A stretch of 34,435 bases of DNA from Burkholderiales bacterium RIFCSPLOWO2_02_FULL_57_36 (GTDB lineage: Bacteria > Pseudomonadota > Gammaproteobacteria > Burkholderiales > Burkholderiaceae_D): positions 1 to 34,435 of the forward strand of contig MESE01000099.1 of NCBI GenBank assembly GCA_001770855.1, written 5' to 3'. The translations under genes were made by a program, and so were the position numbers. Under the pieces are notes generated by a model. It was given only the letters and a program-made list of their open reading frames with translations. It was not told where the DNA came from and did no database searches. Below, in pieces: positions 26,203-33,708 of the stretch; the stretch's first letter is position 1, and each line of letters begins with the position of its first letter.

Positions 26203-27041
26203 CCCACGCGCTGCCATCCATTTCGCTGGTGACGTGCTCGTACCAGCAGGCACGCTTCCTGGACGCGACGATACGCTCGGTTCTGGGGCAACAGTATCCG
26301 GCGCTCCAGTACATGGTGGTCGACGGCGGCTCGACCGACGGCAGCCGCGACATCATCGAACGCCATGCCGATGCGCTGGACTGGTGGGTATCGGAACCGG
26401 ACCGGGGGCAGTCCGACGCATTGATCAAAGGCTTCGAGCGGGCCACCGGCGACGTGTGCGGCTGGCTGTGTTCGGACGACTTGCTGCTGCCTGGGGCGCT
26501 GGCGCGGGTGGGTGCATTCTTCCGCGATCATCCGGAAGTGCAGGCGGTGTATGGCGATTCGATCTGGATCGATGCCAACGGTGAGCCGATCCGGCCCAAG
26601 CGCGAGATGGGTTTCAACCGCTTCGTGTTCCTGCATGATTACAACTATCTGCCGCAGCCGTCGACCTTCTGGCGGCGCAGCCTGTATGAAGCCGTCGGCG
26701 GGCTGCGTGCCGATTTCCATGTCGCGATGGATAACGACCTGTGGGAACGGTTTTCCATGCACACGCCGATTGCACACATGCAGTGCTACTTGTCCTGTAT
26801 GCGCTTTTACGCCGAACAGAAAACCGTCGTTCCGGAATGGCGCCAACGGGGACACCTGGAGGGTACGCTGGTGAGGAAGCGCGGCAGCCTGCTTGCCAGG
26901 CGGCCGATGCTGCGTCCTTTCCTGGGCGCGATGGCGCGTGCGGTCCGGGTGGTGCAGAAAACGGCAGCCGGCGGTTACTCCTCATCGGTTCCGCCGGAAC
27001 TGCTTCCCTGGTTGAAGGCCCATGCGACCCATGAAACCTGA
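26199..27041 (+). CDS. Family 2 glycosyltransferase (second)
   Basis: A 280-residue GT-A sugar transferase. It has ISLVTCSYQQARFLDATIRSVL at 8-29, VDGGSTDGSRD at 41-51, EPDRGQSDALIKGFERATG at 66-84, and the metal-binding CSDD at 91-94. A QPSTFWRR segment followed by AMDNDLWERF completes the acceptor side. Its start overlaps the polymerase stop by ATGA, and the beta-helix gene begins inside its 3' end, so this is a tightly coupled operon member. It probably adds one sugar to the lipid-linked repeat in the cytoplasm. The donor is unknown, though UDP-glucose or UDP-galactose would be available from galU and galE. Confidence 0.88.
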   Translation: MTHALPSISLVTCSYQQARFLDATIRSVLGQQYPALQYMVVDGGSTDGSRDIIERHADALDWWVSEPDRGQSDALIKGFERATGDVCGWLCSDDLLLPGALARVGAFFRDHPEVQAVYGDSIWIDANGEPIRPKREMGFNRFVFLHDYNYLPQPSTFWRRSLYEAVGGLRADFHVAMDNDLWERFSMHTPIAHMQCYLSCMRFYAEQKTVVPEWRQRGHLEGTLVRKRGSLLARRPMLRPFLGAMARAVRVVQKTAAGGYSSSVPPELLPWLKAHATHET

Positions 27042-28722
27042 CCGGCAATTCATTGCGACAATATTCTCCGCGCTGCTGCTGATGGCATGGTGCCTGCCGG
27101 CATGGAGCGCTGTGCGCCATGTCGCGCCCACCCATCCGCAGGCGGCCGACGATGGCGATGGAAACGCAATGCGCCCGTACCGTACGCTGGCCTTTGCGAT
27201 GAGTCGCCTGCTGCCCGGGGATACATTGCGGATCGCCGCCGGCACCTACCGCGAAGCGCTGGTGTTCCCGCGTCGCGCCTGGTCGATCGAAACTCCGACC
27301 ACGGTGGTCGGCGAGGGTAGCGTAACGATTCTCGGCACCGACATCGTCGGCGGCTGGCTAGCGGCCGGCCGCCCCGGAAGCGGACTGTTCGTCCGGCGCG
27401 AATGGCGGCATGAGCCGCAGCAGGTACTGGTAAACGGCAAGCAGCTCAAGCAGGTCGGCGGCACCGTCTTCGACGGCTATCCCGAGCGGCCGGGGCATGC
27501 ACTGGCGGGATTGCACCGCGGCGAAGGCGGTATCTGGCCGAATCGGCTGGCGGGCGGACGCTCATCCATGCCGCGCGACAGTTTTTTCTTCGATGCGCAG
27601 CGCCGGGAAATCCTGATCCGGACCAACGCACCTGTGCTGTCCGGCGATAGGGTGGAAGTGGCGGTGCGTACCTATCTGGTTCAGGGCGAAGACGTCGCCG
27701 GCATCACCATCAAGGGGATCCGCTTCCGCTATTCCAACACATCCACCATCAGCAGGCAGGGTGCGGTGACGCTGATGGGCAACGGCAATACGCTGGAAGA
27801 CATCGTGGTTGAAGATGCCGACGGCGCCGGGATTGAAGTGGCCGGCGACGGCAACCGCATTCTTCGCGCCACGGTAACGCGCTCGGGCTACCTCGGCATC
27901 AAGGCGCGCGGCCGCAATAACCTGATCAGCGCCAACCGGGTCACGTACAACAACACGCGCGGTTTCAACAAATGGTGGGAAGCGGGCGGCATGAAATTCA
28001 TCGGCGATGATGGATTGCGGCAATCCCGGGTCGAAGGCAACGAGGTCACGCATAACCATGGTGACGGGATCTGGTTCGACTGGGGCAACGACGATAACCG
28101 CGTGGAGAAAAATACCGTGGCCTACAACCACGGTTTCGGCATCCATTACGAAGCCAGTTCGCGTGCGCGCATCGCCGACAACACGGTGTTCGGAAACAGG
28201 CAGCGCGGCATCTATCTGCCGCACAGCCGGGATTCGGTGGTCGCGCATAACCTGGTTGCAGCCAATGGCCTCGAAGGTATTGTCGTCATCGACGAGCAGC
28301 GCCGGGACAGCGACGGCAGGCTCGATCTTCGCCCGCACAATAATGAGGTGACAGCCAACATGATGGCCTGGAACAAGGGATTGGCGCTGATCCTGCCAGG
28401 GGCGCGGTACGGCAACATGTCGGACCGGAACGTCTATGTCGAGGCCGACGGCATGCCGCAGTTTGCAATGGGCTGGCCCAAGTGGTGGAGCGACAAGAGG
28501 AGCCTGGCCCGATGGCGCAGCCATGAGGATCAGGATCGCAACTCAATTACGGTCAAGGCCCCAATGGATGAGCGCATCCGTGAAGCCCTGGCGCGCGGCG
28601 AGGTCGGGATCGATTGGGCGGCGTTCGCGCCATTCCAGGCAATCGCAACCGGATCGAATACATTACCCGTGGTCGTCACGTTGCCAGGAAAGTCATCATC
28701 CGATAAAGCAGGTTCAAGATGA
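27022..28722 (+). CDS. Secreted right-handed parallel beta-helix protein
   Basis: A 566-residue exported protein with a signal peptide (hydrophobic core about 11-27, probable cleavage after AWSA). An N-terminal DGDGNAMRPYRTLAFAM...GDTLRIAAGTYRE region is typical of DUF1565-type pectate-lyase-like folds. From about 240 to 440 there are short repeated units with N-x-I/V and G-I/D-x spacing (GNGNTLEDI, GDGNRIL, GRNNLIS, SRVEGNEV, DDNRVEKNTV, ARIADNTV), the coils of a beta helix. ATG 27022 overlaps the GT2 gene by 20 bases; ATG 27031 is an alternative, still with a signal peptide. The fold suggests a polysaccharide lyase, epimerase or binding protein acting on the polymer in the periplasm. In colanic acid loci, wcaM also encodes a predicted beta helix. 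No catalytic residues can be assigned. Confidence 0.82.
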   Translation: MRPMKPDRQFIATIFSALLLMAWCLPAWSAVRHVAPTHPQAADDGDGNAMRPYRTLAFAMSRLLPGDTLRIAAGTYREALVFPRRAWSIETPTTVVGEGSVTILGTDIVGGWLAAGRPGSGLFVRREWRHEPQQVLVNGKQLKQVGGTVFDGYPERPGHALAGLHRGEGGIWPNRLAGGRSSMPRDSFFFDAQRREILIRTNAPVLSGDRVEVAVRTYLVQGEDVAGITIKGIRFRYSNTSTISRQGAVTLMGNGNTLEDIVVEDADGAGIEVAGDGNRILRATVTRSGYLGIKARGRNNLISANRVTYNNTRGFNKWWEAGGMKFIGDDGLRQSRVEGNEVTHNHGDGIWFDWGNDDNRVEKNTVAYNHGFGIHYEASSRARIADNTVFGNRQRGIYLPHSRDSVVAHNLVAANGLEGIVVIDEQRRDSDGRLDLRPHNNEVTANMMAWNKGLALILPGARYGNMSDRNVYVEADGMPQFAMGWPKWWSDKRSLARWRSHEDQDRNSITVKAPMDERIREALARGEVGIDWAAFAPFQAIATGSNTLPVVVTLPGKSSSDKAGSR

Positions 28723-29891
28723 ATTCTCCATGCAAGGTGCTGGTCGTGCACAACAAATATCGGCAGCGAGGCGGTGAAGATGTCGTCGTCGACGCCGAAG
28801 TGCGCTTGCTGCGCGAACGCGGACACCGTGTCGAAACCTATTCGCGCGACAATGATTCAATCGAGGACCTGCCCAGGACGACAGTCGCGCTGGACACTCT
28901 GTGGTCGTCGCGCACAATGGTCGAACTGGACCGGCGTATCGTTGCATTCAAGCCCGATGTAATCCATATCCACAATACGTTTCCTTTGGTGTCGCCTTCG
29001 CTGTATTGGGCCGCGGCGCGCAAGAATGTACCGGTGGTGCAAACCCTGCACAATTACCGGCTGCTGTGTCCGCAGGCCATGCTTTTGCGCAACAACCATG
29101 TGTGTGAAGATTGTCTTGGACATTCTCCGTGGCGCAGCGTGGTGCGGCGCTGCTATCGCGACTCGGCCGTGCAGTCAGCGGTGCTGGCGGGGATGCTGGT
29201 GTTGCATCGCGCGATCGGAACGTATGACTACAAGGTGACGCGATATATCGCGCTCAACCGCTTTTCGCGCGACAAGTTTGTCGAGGGCGGCCTGCCGGCC
29301 GATCGCATTTCAATCAAGCCGAATTTCGTGGATATTCCGGAACGCCCGCAAACAGCGCGTTCCGGCGCGCTGTTCGTCGGACGACTGTCGGCGGAAAAAG
29401 GCGTTGCGCTTTTGCTTCAGGCGCTGGACCGGCTCCCCGGGCTTGATATCGACGTGGTCGGGACAGGGCCGGAAATGGGCCAGGTCGATTCGCATCCGCG
29501 CGCGAACGGGCTGGGCATGCGGCACAGTGCGGAGGTCATGGAAAGAATGCATCGCGCGGCTTATCTGGTCATGCCCAGCATTTGGTACGAGACATTTGCA
29601 CTGGTCGTGCTGGAAGCGTTCGCCTGCGGCCTTCCGGTGATTGCGTCACGCCTTGGCTCGATGCAGGAATTCATCGAGGACGGACGCACCGGATTGCTCT
29701 TCCAGTCGGGATCCGCCGAAGATCTGGCGGCAAAAATTGCATGGGCGGAAGGTCATCCGGATGAAATGGCGCGGATGGGACGCAATGCTCGCGCCGAGTA
29801 TGTAGCGAAATACACTCCGAACCGAAATTATGAACAACTGATGAGCATCTATGAATCCGCCTTGAGTGGTCGGAGGATGGCACAGACATGA
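28719..29891 (+). CDS. Family 4 glycosyltransferase with Cys cluster
   Basis: A 390-residue GT-B transferase. The N-terminal domain starts VLVVHNKYRQRGGEDVVVDAE (8-27), followed by IHIHNTFPLVSPS near 82-94 and LHNYRLLCPQAMLL. Cysteines 117, 129, 132 and 145 form a C-x11-C-x2-C-x12-C set that could bind a metal or stabilise the acceptor loop; in my recollection this subfamily commonly has it. The donor domain has FVGRLSAEKGV near 219-229 and EX7E with E291 and E299 (ETFALVVLE). The start overlaps the beta-helix stop (ATGA), with AGG six bases upstream. Substrates are unknown. Confidence 0.88.
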   Translation: MNSPCKVLVVHNKYRQRGGEDVVVDAEVRLLRERGHRVETYSRDNDSIEDLPRTTVALDTLWSSRTMVELDRRIVAFKPDVIHIHNTFPLVSPSLYWAAARKNVPVVQTLHNYRLLCPQAMLLRNNHVCEDCLGHSPWRSVVRRCYRDSAVQSAVLAGMLVLHRAIGTYDYKVTRYIALNRFSRDKFVEGGLPADRISIKPNFVDIPERPQTARSGALFVGRLSAEKGVALLLQALDRLPGLDIDVVGTGPEMGQVDSHPRANGLGMRHSAEVMERMHRAAYLVMPSIWYETFALVVLEAFACGLPVIASRLGSMQEFIEDGRTGLLFQSGSAEDLAAKIAWAEGHPDEMARMGRNARAEYVAKYTPNRNYEQLMSIYESALSGRRMAQT

Positions 29892-31132
29892 ACAACTGCA
29901 AGGTTTCCACGCATGAACGACCGCTCCGCGCGGAACCGCCGCCGGTCCGGCCGCAAGACTCCCCTCCGTGCGAGAAAATTGCCGCGCCGGCGATCGTGGT
30001 CGCAAGCATCATGCGCGCCGAGGGCGGCACCGGCATACAAACGCATTTCCAGTCTTTCCTGGATGTGCTGCGCTCTCGTCTTCGCCCGTGCAGGCTGGTG
30101 ACGCCTTTCGACGCGAGGCGCTGGAAGGTGTATTCGGTTTTCGGCCTGCGCATGCCGATCCAACTGCTCAGCAGGTCGGCCAGCGTGTGGTGGTACCGGC
30201 ATTGGCATGAACATTTCCTGGCGCAGGCATTGCGACGCCATTTAGGAGATGACAAGCATTGCGTCATCTACGCACAATGTCCTCCGTCGGCCCGCGCGGC
30301 GCTCAACACCAGGCGTTCGTCCGGACAGCGCGTCGTGATGGCGGTGCACTTCAACATTTCCCAGGCCGACGAGTGGGTTGAAAAGCGCATGATATCGCTG
30401 GGCGGCGGGCTGTACGAATCGATACGCGATTTCGAGAAACAGATTCTGCCGCGGTTGGATGGCCTGGTGTACGTCTCGGATTTCATGCGGCGCGAACTGC
30501 TTTCACGCATTCCCGCGATCGAACAGGTGCCTTATGTGGTGTTGCCGAATTTCGTCGACGATCCCGGTCCGGGGATGGCGGCCGGAATCGATGCCGATCT
30601 TGTCACGATCGGTTCGCTGGAGCCGCGCAAAAATCAGGGATACCTGCTTGACATTGTTGCCGCGGCCAGAAGGCAAGGCACGCTTCTGCGCATCACCATC
30701 GCCGGCGATGGGCCGGACCGTGTGAATCTCGAGGCACGCGCACGCCGGCTCGGCGTGGACGACCTGGTGCGCTTCCTCGGTTTCGTGCCGGATGCACGTC
30801 GGCTGCTCAGACGGCACCGCGCCTACATTCACGGTGCGACAATGGAAAACATGCCGCTGACGCTGATCGAATCGCTTTCCTACGGGATTCCGGTATTCGC
30901 CCCCGCAGTGGGCGGCATTCCCGAAATTTTTGATGATGGCGTCGAAGGACGCATGCTACCGCTCGGCAATCCGGATGCGGCGGCACGTCTTGTCGTGGAG
31001 TGGCTGGGCTCGCCGGCCAGGATGCATGAAGCCGGCTGTGCCGCGCGGCTGCGCTACCTGCGCAGGTTTGAAAGCAAGGCCATCGGCGCCCGTCTCACCG
31101 GCTTTCTGGATTCGATTGATTCGCGCGCGTGA
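29888..31132 (+). CDS. Family 4 glycosyltransferase, paralogue of the gene at 4307
   Basis: A 414-residue GT-B transferase. It shares, in the same order, landmarks with the gene at 4307-5518: GGTGIQTHF near 46-54, YAQCPPSARAAL at 128-139, SDFMRR, LPNFV at 219-223, GSLEPRKNQ at 242-250, E320-x7-E328 (ENMPLTLIE), and APAVGGIPEIF. It differs mainly in a longer, Pro/Arg-rich N-terminal end of about 30 residues and higher GC. The start overlaps the previous stop by ATGA; GGAGGA lies about eleven bases upstream. It is the last gene of the plus-strand operon, 24 bases from a convergent hydrolase gene, with no clear terminator between. The two paralogues may act on related acceptors in two repeat units. 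Confidence 0.88.
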   Translation: MNNCKVSTHERPLRAEPPPVRPQDSPPCEKIAAPAIVVASIMRAEGGTGIQTHFQSFLDVLRSRLRPCRLVTPFDARRWKVYSVFGLRMPIQLLSRSASVWWYRHWHEHFLAQALRRHLGDDKHCVIYAQCPPSARAALNTRRSSGQRVVMAVHFNISQADEWVEKRMISLGGGLYESIRDFEKQILPRLDGLVYVSDFMRRELLSRIPAIEQVPYVVLPNFVDDPGPGMAAGIDADLVTIGSLEPRKNQGYLLDIVAAARRQGTLLRITIAGDGPDRVNLEARARRLGVDDLVRFLGFVPDARRLLRRHRAYIHGATMENMPLTLIESLSYGIPVFAPAVGGIPEIFDDGVEGRMLPLGNPDAAARLVVEWLGSPARMHEAGCAARLRYLRRFESKAIGARLTGFLDSIDSRA

Positions 31133-31156
31133 CATGGCCGGCCGGCGATGCCGTGA

Positions 31157-32941
31157 TCAGTACGGCTTCTCGATCAGCACCGGCTTCATGCCCGCACTGA
31201 TGACCTGGCCTGCGGACACCGCCGACGACGTGGCGTCGAGCGTGCGCATTCTGTTATATCCGGGCGGAACGGTGATGTTCGAGTTGCCGCTGCCATTCCA
31301 CACGATCAAGCCTTCGTAACCGTTGGCACGCGTGATGCGGCACTGATAGGCGCTGCCGCTGGTCGTGCACGATTGGAAGCTGGCGCCGATCATCCAGTTG
31401 TACACTTCGCGGTAAGCGATGCCCGGTTTCAGTATCGTGTCGGTGCTGCGGTCGAACAGCGAGCCCCAGACGAAATGCTCCCAGCCGTACCAGAATGAAC
31501 GCTCGATGCGATGGAAGAAGCTCAGCACAATGTAGCGTGCCAGCCACGCGGATTGCTGGTCCTGGTCGGCGCCCATCGGCCAGCTCTTGTCGCCCCAGCT
31601 ATGCTCGGTGTCCCACAACGGCTTGGCGGACAGGCCGTGCTTGTTCTGCACCGCGCGGATGTTGCTGACCAGGGTGCCGAGGGTTTCCGGTGCGCCGTAC
31701 AGGTAGCCGTGAAAGGTCACGATATCGAGATAGGAACCGCCGCCGGCGCTCAGGTACGCGTCGATCCAGGTATGCGAGCTGGTTCCCTGCGGTGAAGGCG
31801 ACAGCACGGTTCCGCCGGCATTCTTGATGATGGGATAAGCATTGCGCGCCATCTCCACCAGTTGCGCATGAGTGCCTTTCCAGAAATTGCCGGCATTGGG
31901 TTCGTTCCACAGTTCCCAGTACTTGATTTTTCCCTTGTAGCGATCGGTGATCTGCGCGACGAAATCACGCCAGGCCTGTGCCTGCGGCGCATAACAATCT
32001 CCCGCGGTCGACCCGTCGCAATTGCCGGACGGATTGGTTGACGCCCATTGCGGCACATGGCCGAACACGTACACCAGCTCGACGCCGTGCGCGACCGAGT
32101 CATTGACCAAGGTGTCCAGCGTTGTCCAGTTATAGACGCCCGCTGAGGGATTCAGGACGTTCCACGATACGCCGGGCCAAGAATCCCAAGTACGCTGGAT
32201 ACCGAACTTGACGCTCGGCCATCCTTCATGGGACTGCGCTGCGAGATGCATGCCGAAGAATTCCGGAGCAACGATGCGACCGCCGTCGGCCGGCGCCGGT
32301 GAAGGAGCGGGCGCCGGCTCCGGAGTTGTCGTTGTCGTGTCTGAATAGGCACATGTTTTGGCAACGCCATAGACAGGATCGCCAAACACGCTGTTGGTGC
32401 ACTGAACCGGGCCGGTGAGGGTGCGGTAAGCATAGGTTCCATTGGCGCCGTAGCGTACCTGACGGGTTCCGGAGAACGAGCAGGTTCCGCCTTCGCTCGC
32501 GCAGTCGGTCCACGTCTCGGTTGGCGCAGGAGTGGGTGCGGGAGCAGGGCCTGTCGTTGCCGTGGCTGCATAAGCGCACGCTTTGGTGACGCCTGGAACC
32601 GGATCGCCAAACACGCTGTTGGTGCACTGAACCGGGCCGGTGACGGTGCGGAAGGCATAGAGTCCATTGGCGCCGTAACGTACCTGTTTGGTTCCGGAGA
32701 ACGAACACGTTCCGCCTTCACTCGCGCAGTTGGCCCAACCATCGGTTGGCTCCGGCGCGGGAGGCGGATTGGAAACCTTGACCTTGCGTCCCAGGCTTAC
32801 GCTCGCGGACTGGTCCGCGTCCGAAGCGGTCGCAACGCTGACGGAATCGCTGCTGCCGGAGCCGCCGCCGCACGCGGTCATCAATGTGACCAGGCCGGCG
32901 CCCAGAATTTTGTGCCAGGTGGATGTGCTGAATTTTTTCAT
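31157..32941 (-). CDS. Secreted glycoside hydrolase lipoprotein with two Cys-rich modules
   Basis: A 594-residue lipoprotein: basic MKKFST start, lipobox LMTAC (Cys24), GGGSGSS tether. Two near-identical modules of about 55 residues follow (69-125 and 144-200), each W-x-x-CASEGGTCSFSGT, VRYGANG, VQCTNSVFGDP, CAY, joined by Pro/Ala/Thr linkers. The catalytic domain (about 225-594) is a clan A (beta/alpha)8 hydrolase, nearest in type to GH39/GH5: acid/base Glu347 in YWELWNEPN and likely nucleophile Glu446 in LWDTEHSWG. ATG 32941 is chosen because GAAGAG lies five bases upstream and the signal peptide is then normal. A hydrolase convergent with an EPS operon probably cuts or trims the polymer; the substrate is unknown. 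The modules resemble ones found in secreted glycosidases and may bind carbohydrate. Confidence 0.85.
   Translation of the reverse strand: MKKFSTSTWHKILGAGLVTLMTACGGGSGSSDSVSVATASDADQSASVSLGRKVKVSNPPPAPEPTDGWANCASEGGTCSFSGTKQVRYGANGLYAFRTVTGPVQCTNSVFGDPVPGVTKACAYAATATTGPAPAPTPAPTETWTDCASEGGTCSFSGTRQVRYGANGTYAYRTLTGPVQCTNSVFGDPVYGVAKTCAYSDTTTTTPEPAPAPSPAPADGGRIVAPEFFGMHLAAQSHEGWPSVKFGIQRTWDSWPGVSWNVLNPSAGVYNWTTLDTLVNDSVAHGVELVYVFGHVPQWASTNPSGNCDGSTAGDCYAPQAQAWRDFVAQITDRYKGKIKYWELWNEPNAGNFWKGTHAQLVEMARNAYPIIKNAGGTVLSPSPQGTSSHTWIDAYLSAGGGSYLDIVTFHGYLYGAPETLGTLVSNIRAVQNKHGLSAKPLWDTEHSWGDKSWPMGADQDQQSAWLARYIVLSFFHRIERSFWYGWEHFVWGSLFDRSTDTILKPGIAYREVYNWMIGASFQSCTTSGSAYQCRITRANGYEGLIVWNGSGNSNITVPPGYNRMRTLDATSSAVSAGQVISAGMKPVLIEKPY
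32342..32737 (-). repeat. Internal duplication: two Cys-rich module coding units
   Basis: The unit at 32567-32737 and the unit at 32342-32512 encode modules differing at only a few positions (for example KQVRYGANGLYAF against RQVRYGANGTYAY). DNA is also nearly the same over long runs, for example the stretch encoding CTNSVFGDPV. This points to a fairly recent tandem duplication or ongoing gene conversion within the hydrolase gene. Confidence 0.85.
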
Positions 32942-33264
32942 CAAAACTCTTCGGAAAGACAAGGACGCAAAAATGCATATCCTTGAGTTGATCATTTGCC
33001 AGTTAGTTGCCGGCAGGAAGAGTTTTGACGTACGGCAATATTATTAGTTCCGTACGGCAATAAATTTATGAGCGGCATCCTTGAAGAAATATTTGCCGTT
33101 GCGTAGTACGGTGAAACTTTTGATGAATTGGCATCATCAACTCTTCACCTTCAAAAAAGATGAAATGCAAAGTAGATTCACGTTGCCCGAATTTGCGTGA
33201 GGCAGTCGAAAAGTTGCTTGATGCGATGAATGGCACACGGGATTGTTGCGCTATCATTCGTCAC
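32942..33264. promoter_or_regulatory. 323-base divergent region between hydrolase and globin
   Basis: It should hold the hydrolase promoter (minus) and the globin promoter (plus). It contains the ACGGCAATA repeats at 33029-33111. A frame continues upstream of the globin start to 33160 but looks noncoding. A TATCAT hexamer lies 8-13 bases before the globin ATG; with no matching -35 it is not claimed as a promoter. Confidence 0.5.
33029..33111. repeat. Direct repeat CGTACGGCAATA with an inverted partial copy
   Basis: CGTACGGCAATA occurs at 33029-33040 and 33051-33062, start to start 22 bases, about two helix turns. An inverted partial copy, TATTTGCCGT, follows at 33090-33099 and a GTACGG half at 33106-33111. 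It lies about 90-170 bases upstream of the hydrolase start and looks like a set of operators for one regulator. Confidence 0.6.
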
Positions 33265-33663
33265 ATGATTACCGAACAAACACAACCGAGCGCTTTCGAT
33301 CTCATCGGAGGCAGCGCCAAATTACGTGAACTGGTCGATCGGTTTTACGACCTGATGGATCTGGAGCCTGAGTTTTCCGTCATACGTGCATTGCATCCAA
33401 CGCCGCTCGACGGCTCCCGCGACAAGCTGTACTGGTTTCTCTCAGGCTGGACCGGCGGCCCGGATTTGTATACCGACCGTTTCGGTCATCCGCGTTTGCG
33501 CGCCAGGCATTTGCCGTACACGATCGCATCGGCGGAACGCGATCAGTGGTTGCGCTGCATGGCATTGGCCATGCAGGACGTGGACATCGAGGAGACATTG
33601 CAGGAAAGACTGATGCAATCGTTTTACCAGACCGCCGACTGGATGCGCAACAAACAAGGTTGA
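33265..33663 (+). CDS. Group II truncated haemoglobin
   Basis: A 132-residue haem protein of the 2-on-2 globin class, for oxygen or nitric oxide chemistry in the cytoplasm. It has FDLIGGSAKLRELVDRFYDLM at 11-31 with Tyr28 in the B-helix position, LHPTPLDGSRDKLYWFLSGWTGG at 43-65, and GHPRLRARHLPY at 74-85 with proximal His82, then ERDQWLRCM with the conserved Trp95. ATG 33265 gives normal length (about 130); the longer frame from 33160 adds 35 residues with no globin likeness. No ribosome binding site is visible before the ATG, so a very short leader is possible. It lies 45 bases before rmuC on the same strand; a shared transcript is possible. It has no evident link to the polysaccharide locus. 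Confidence 0.88.
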   Translation: MITEQTQPSAFDLIGGSAKLRELVDRFYDLMDLEPEFSVIRALHPTPLDGSRDKLYWFLSGWTGGPDLYTDRFGHPRLRARHLPYTIASAERDQWLRCMALAMQDVDIEETLQERLMQSFYQTADWMRNKQG

Positions 33664-33708
33664 ACAGATTCACAGTAGAGAAGCAGTTGACCGGATAACG
33701 AAAACCCC

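Noticed and set aside
27562..28524. Minus-strand frame (320 codons) antisense to the beta-helix gene
   Set aside because: Composition follows from the GC-rich opposite strand; the plus frame has a signal peptide and clear beta-helix repeats.
11906..31132. Exosortase/PEP-CTERM system linked to EpsF and EpsG
   Set aside because: EpsF/EpsG often accompany exosortases, but no eight-helix exosortase gene and no PEP-CTERM tail were found in any frame considered real.
33160..33264. Upstream extension of the globin to ATG 33160
   Set aside because: The extra 35 residues have no globin likeness and include a Cys-rich stretch; family length fits the ATG at 33265.
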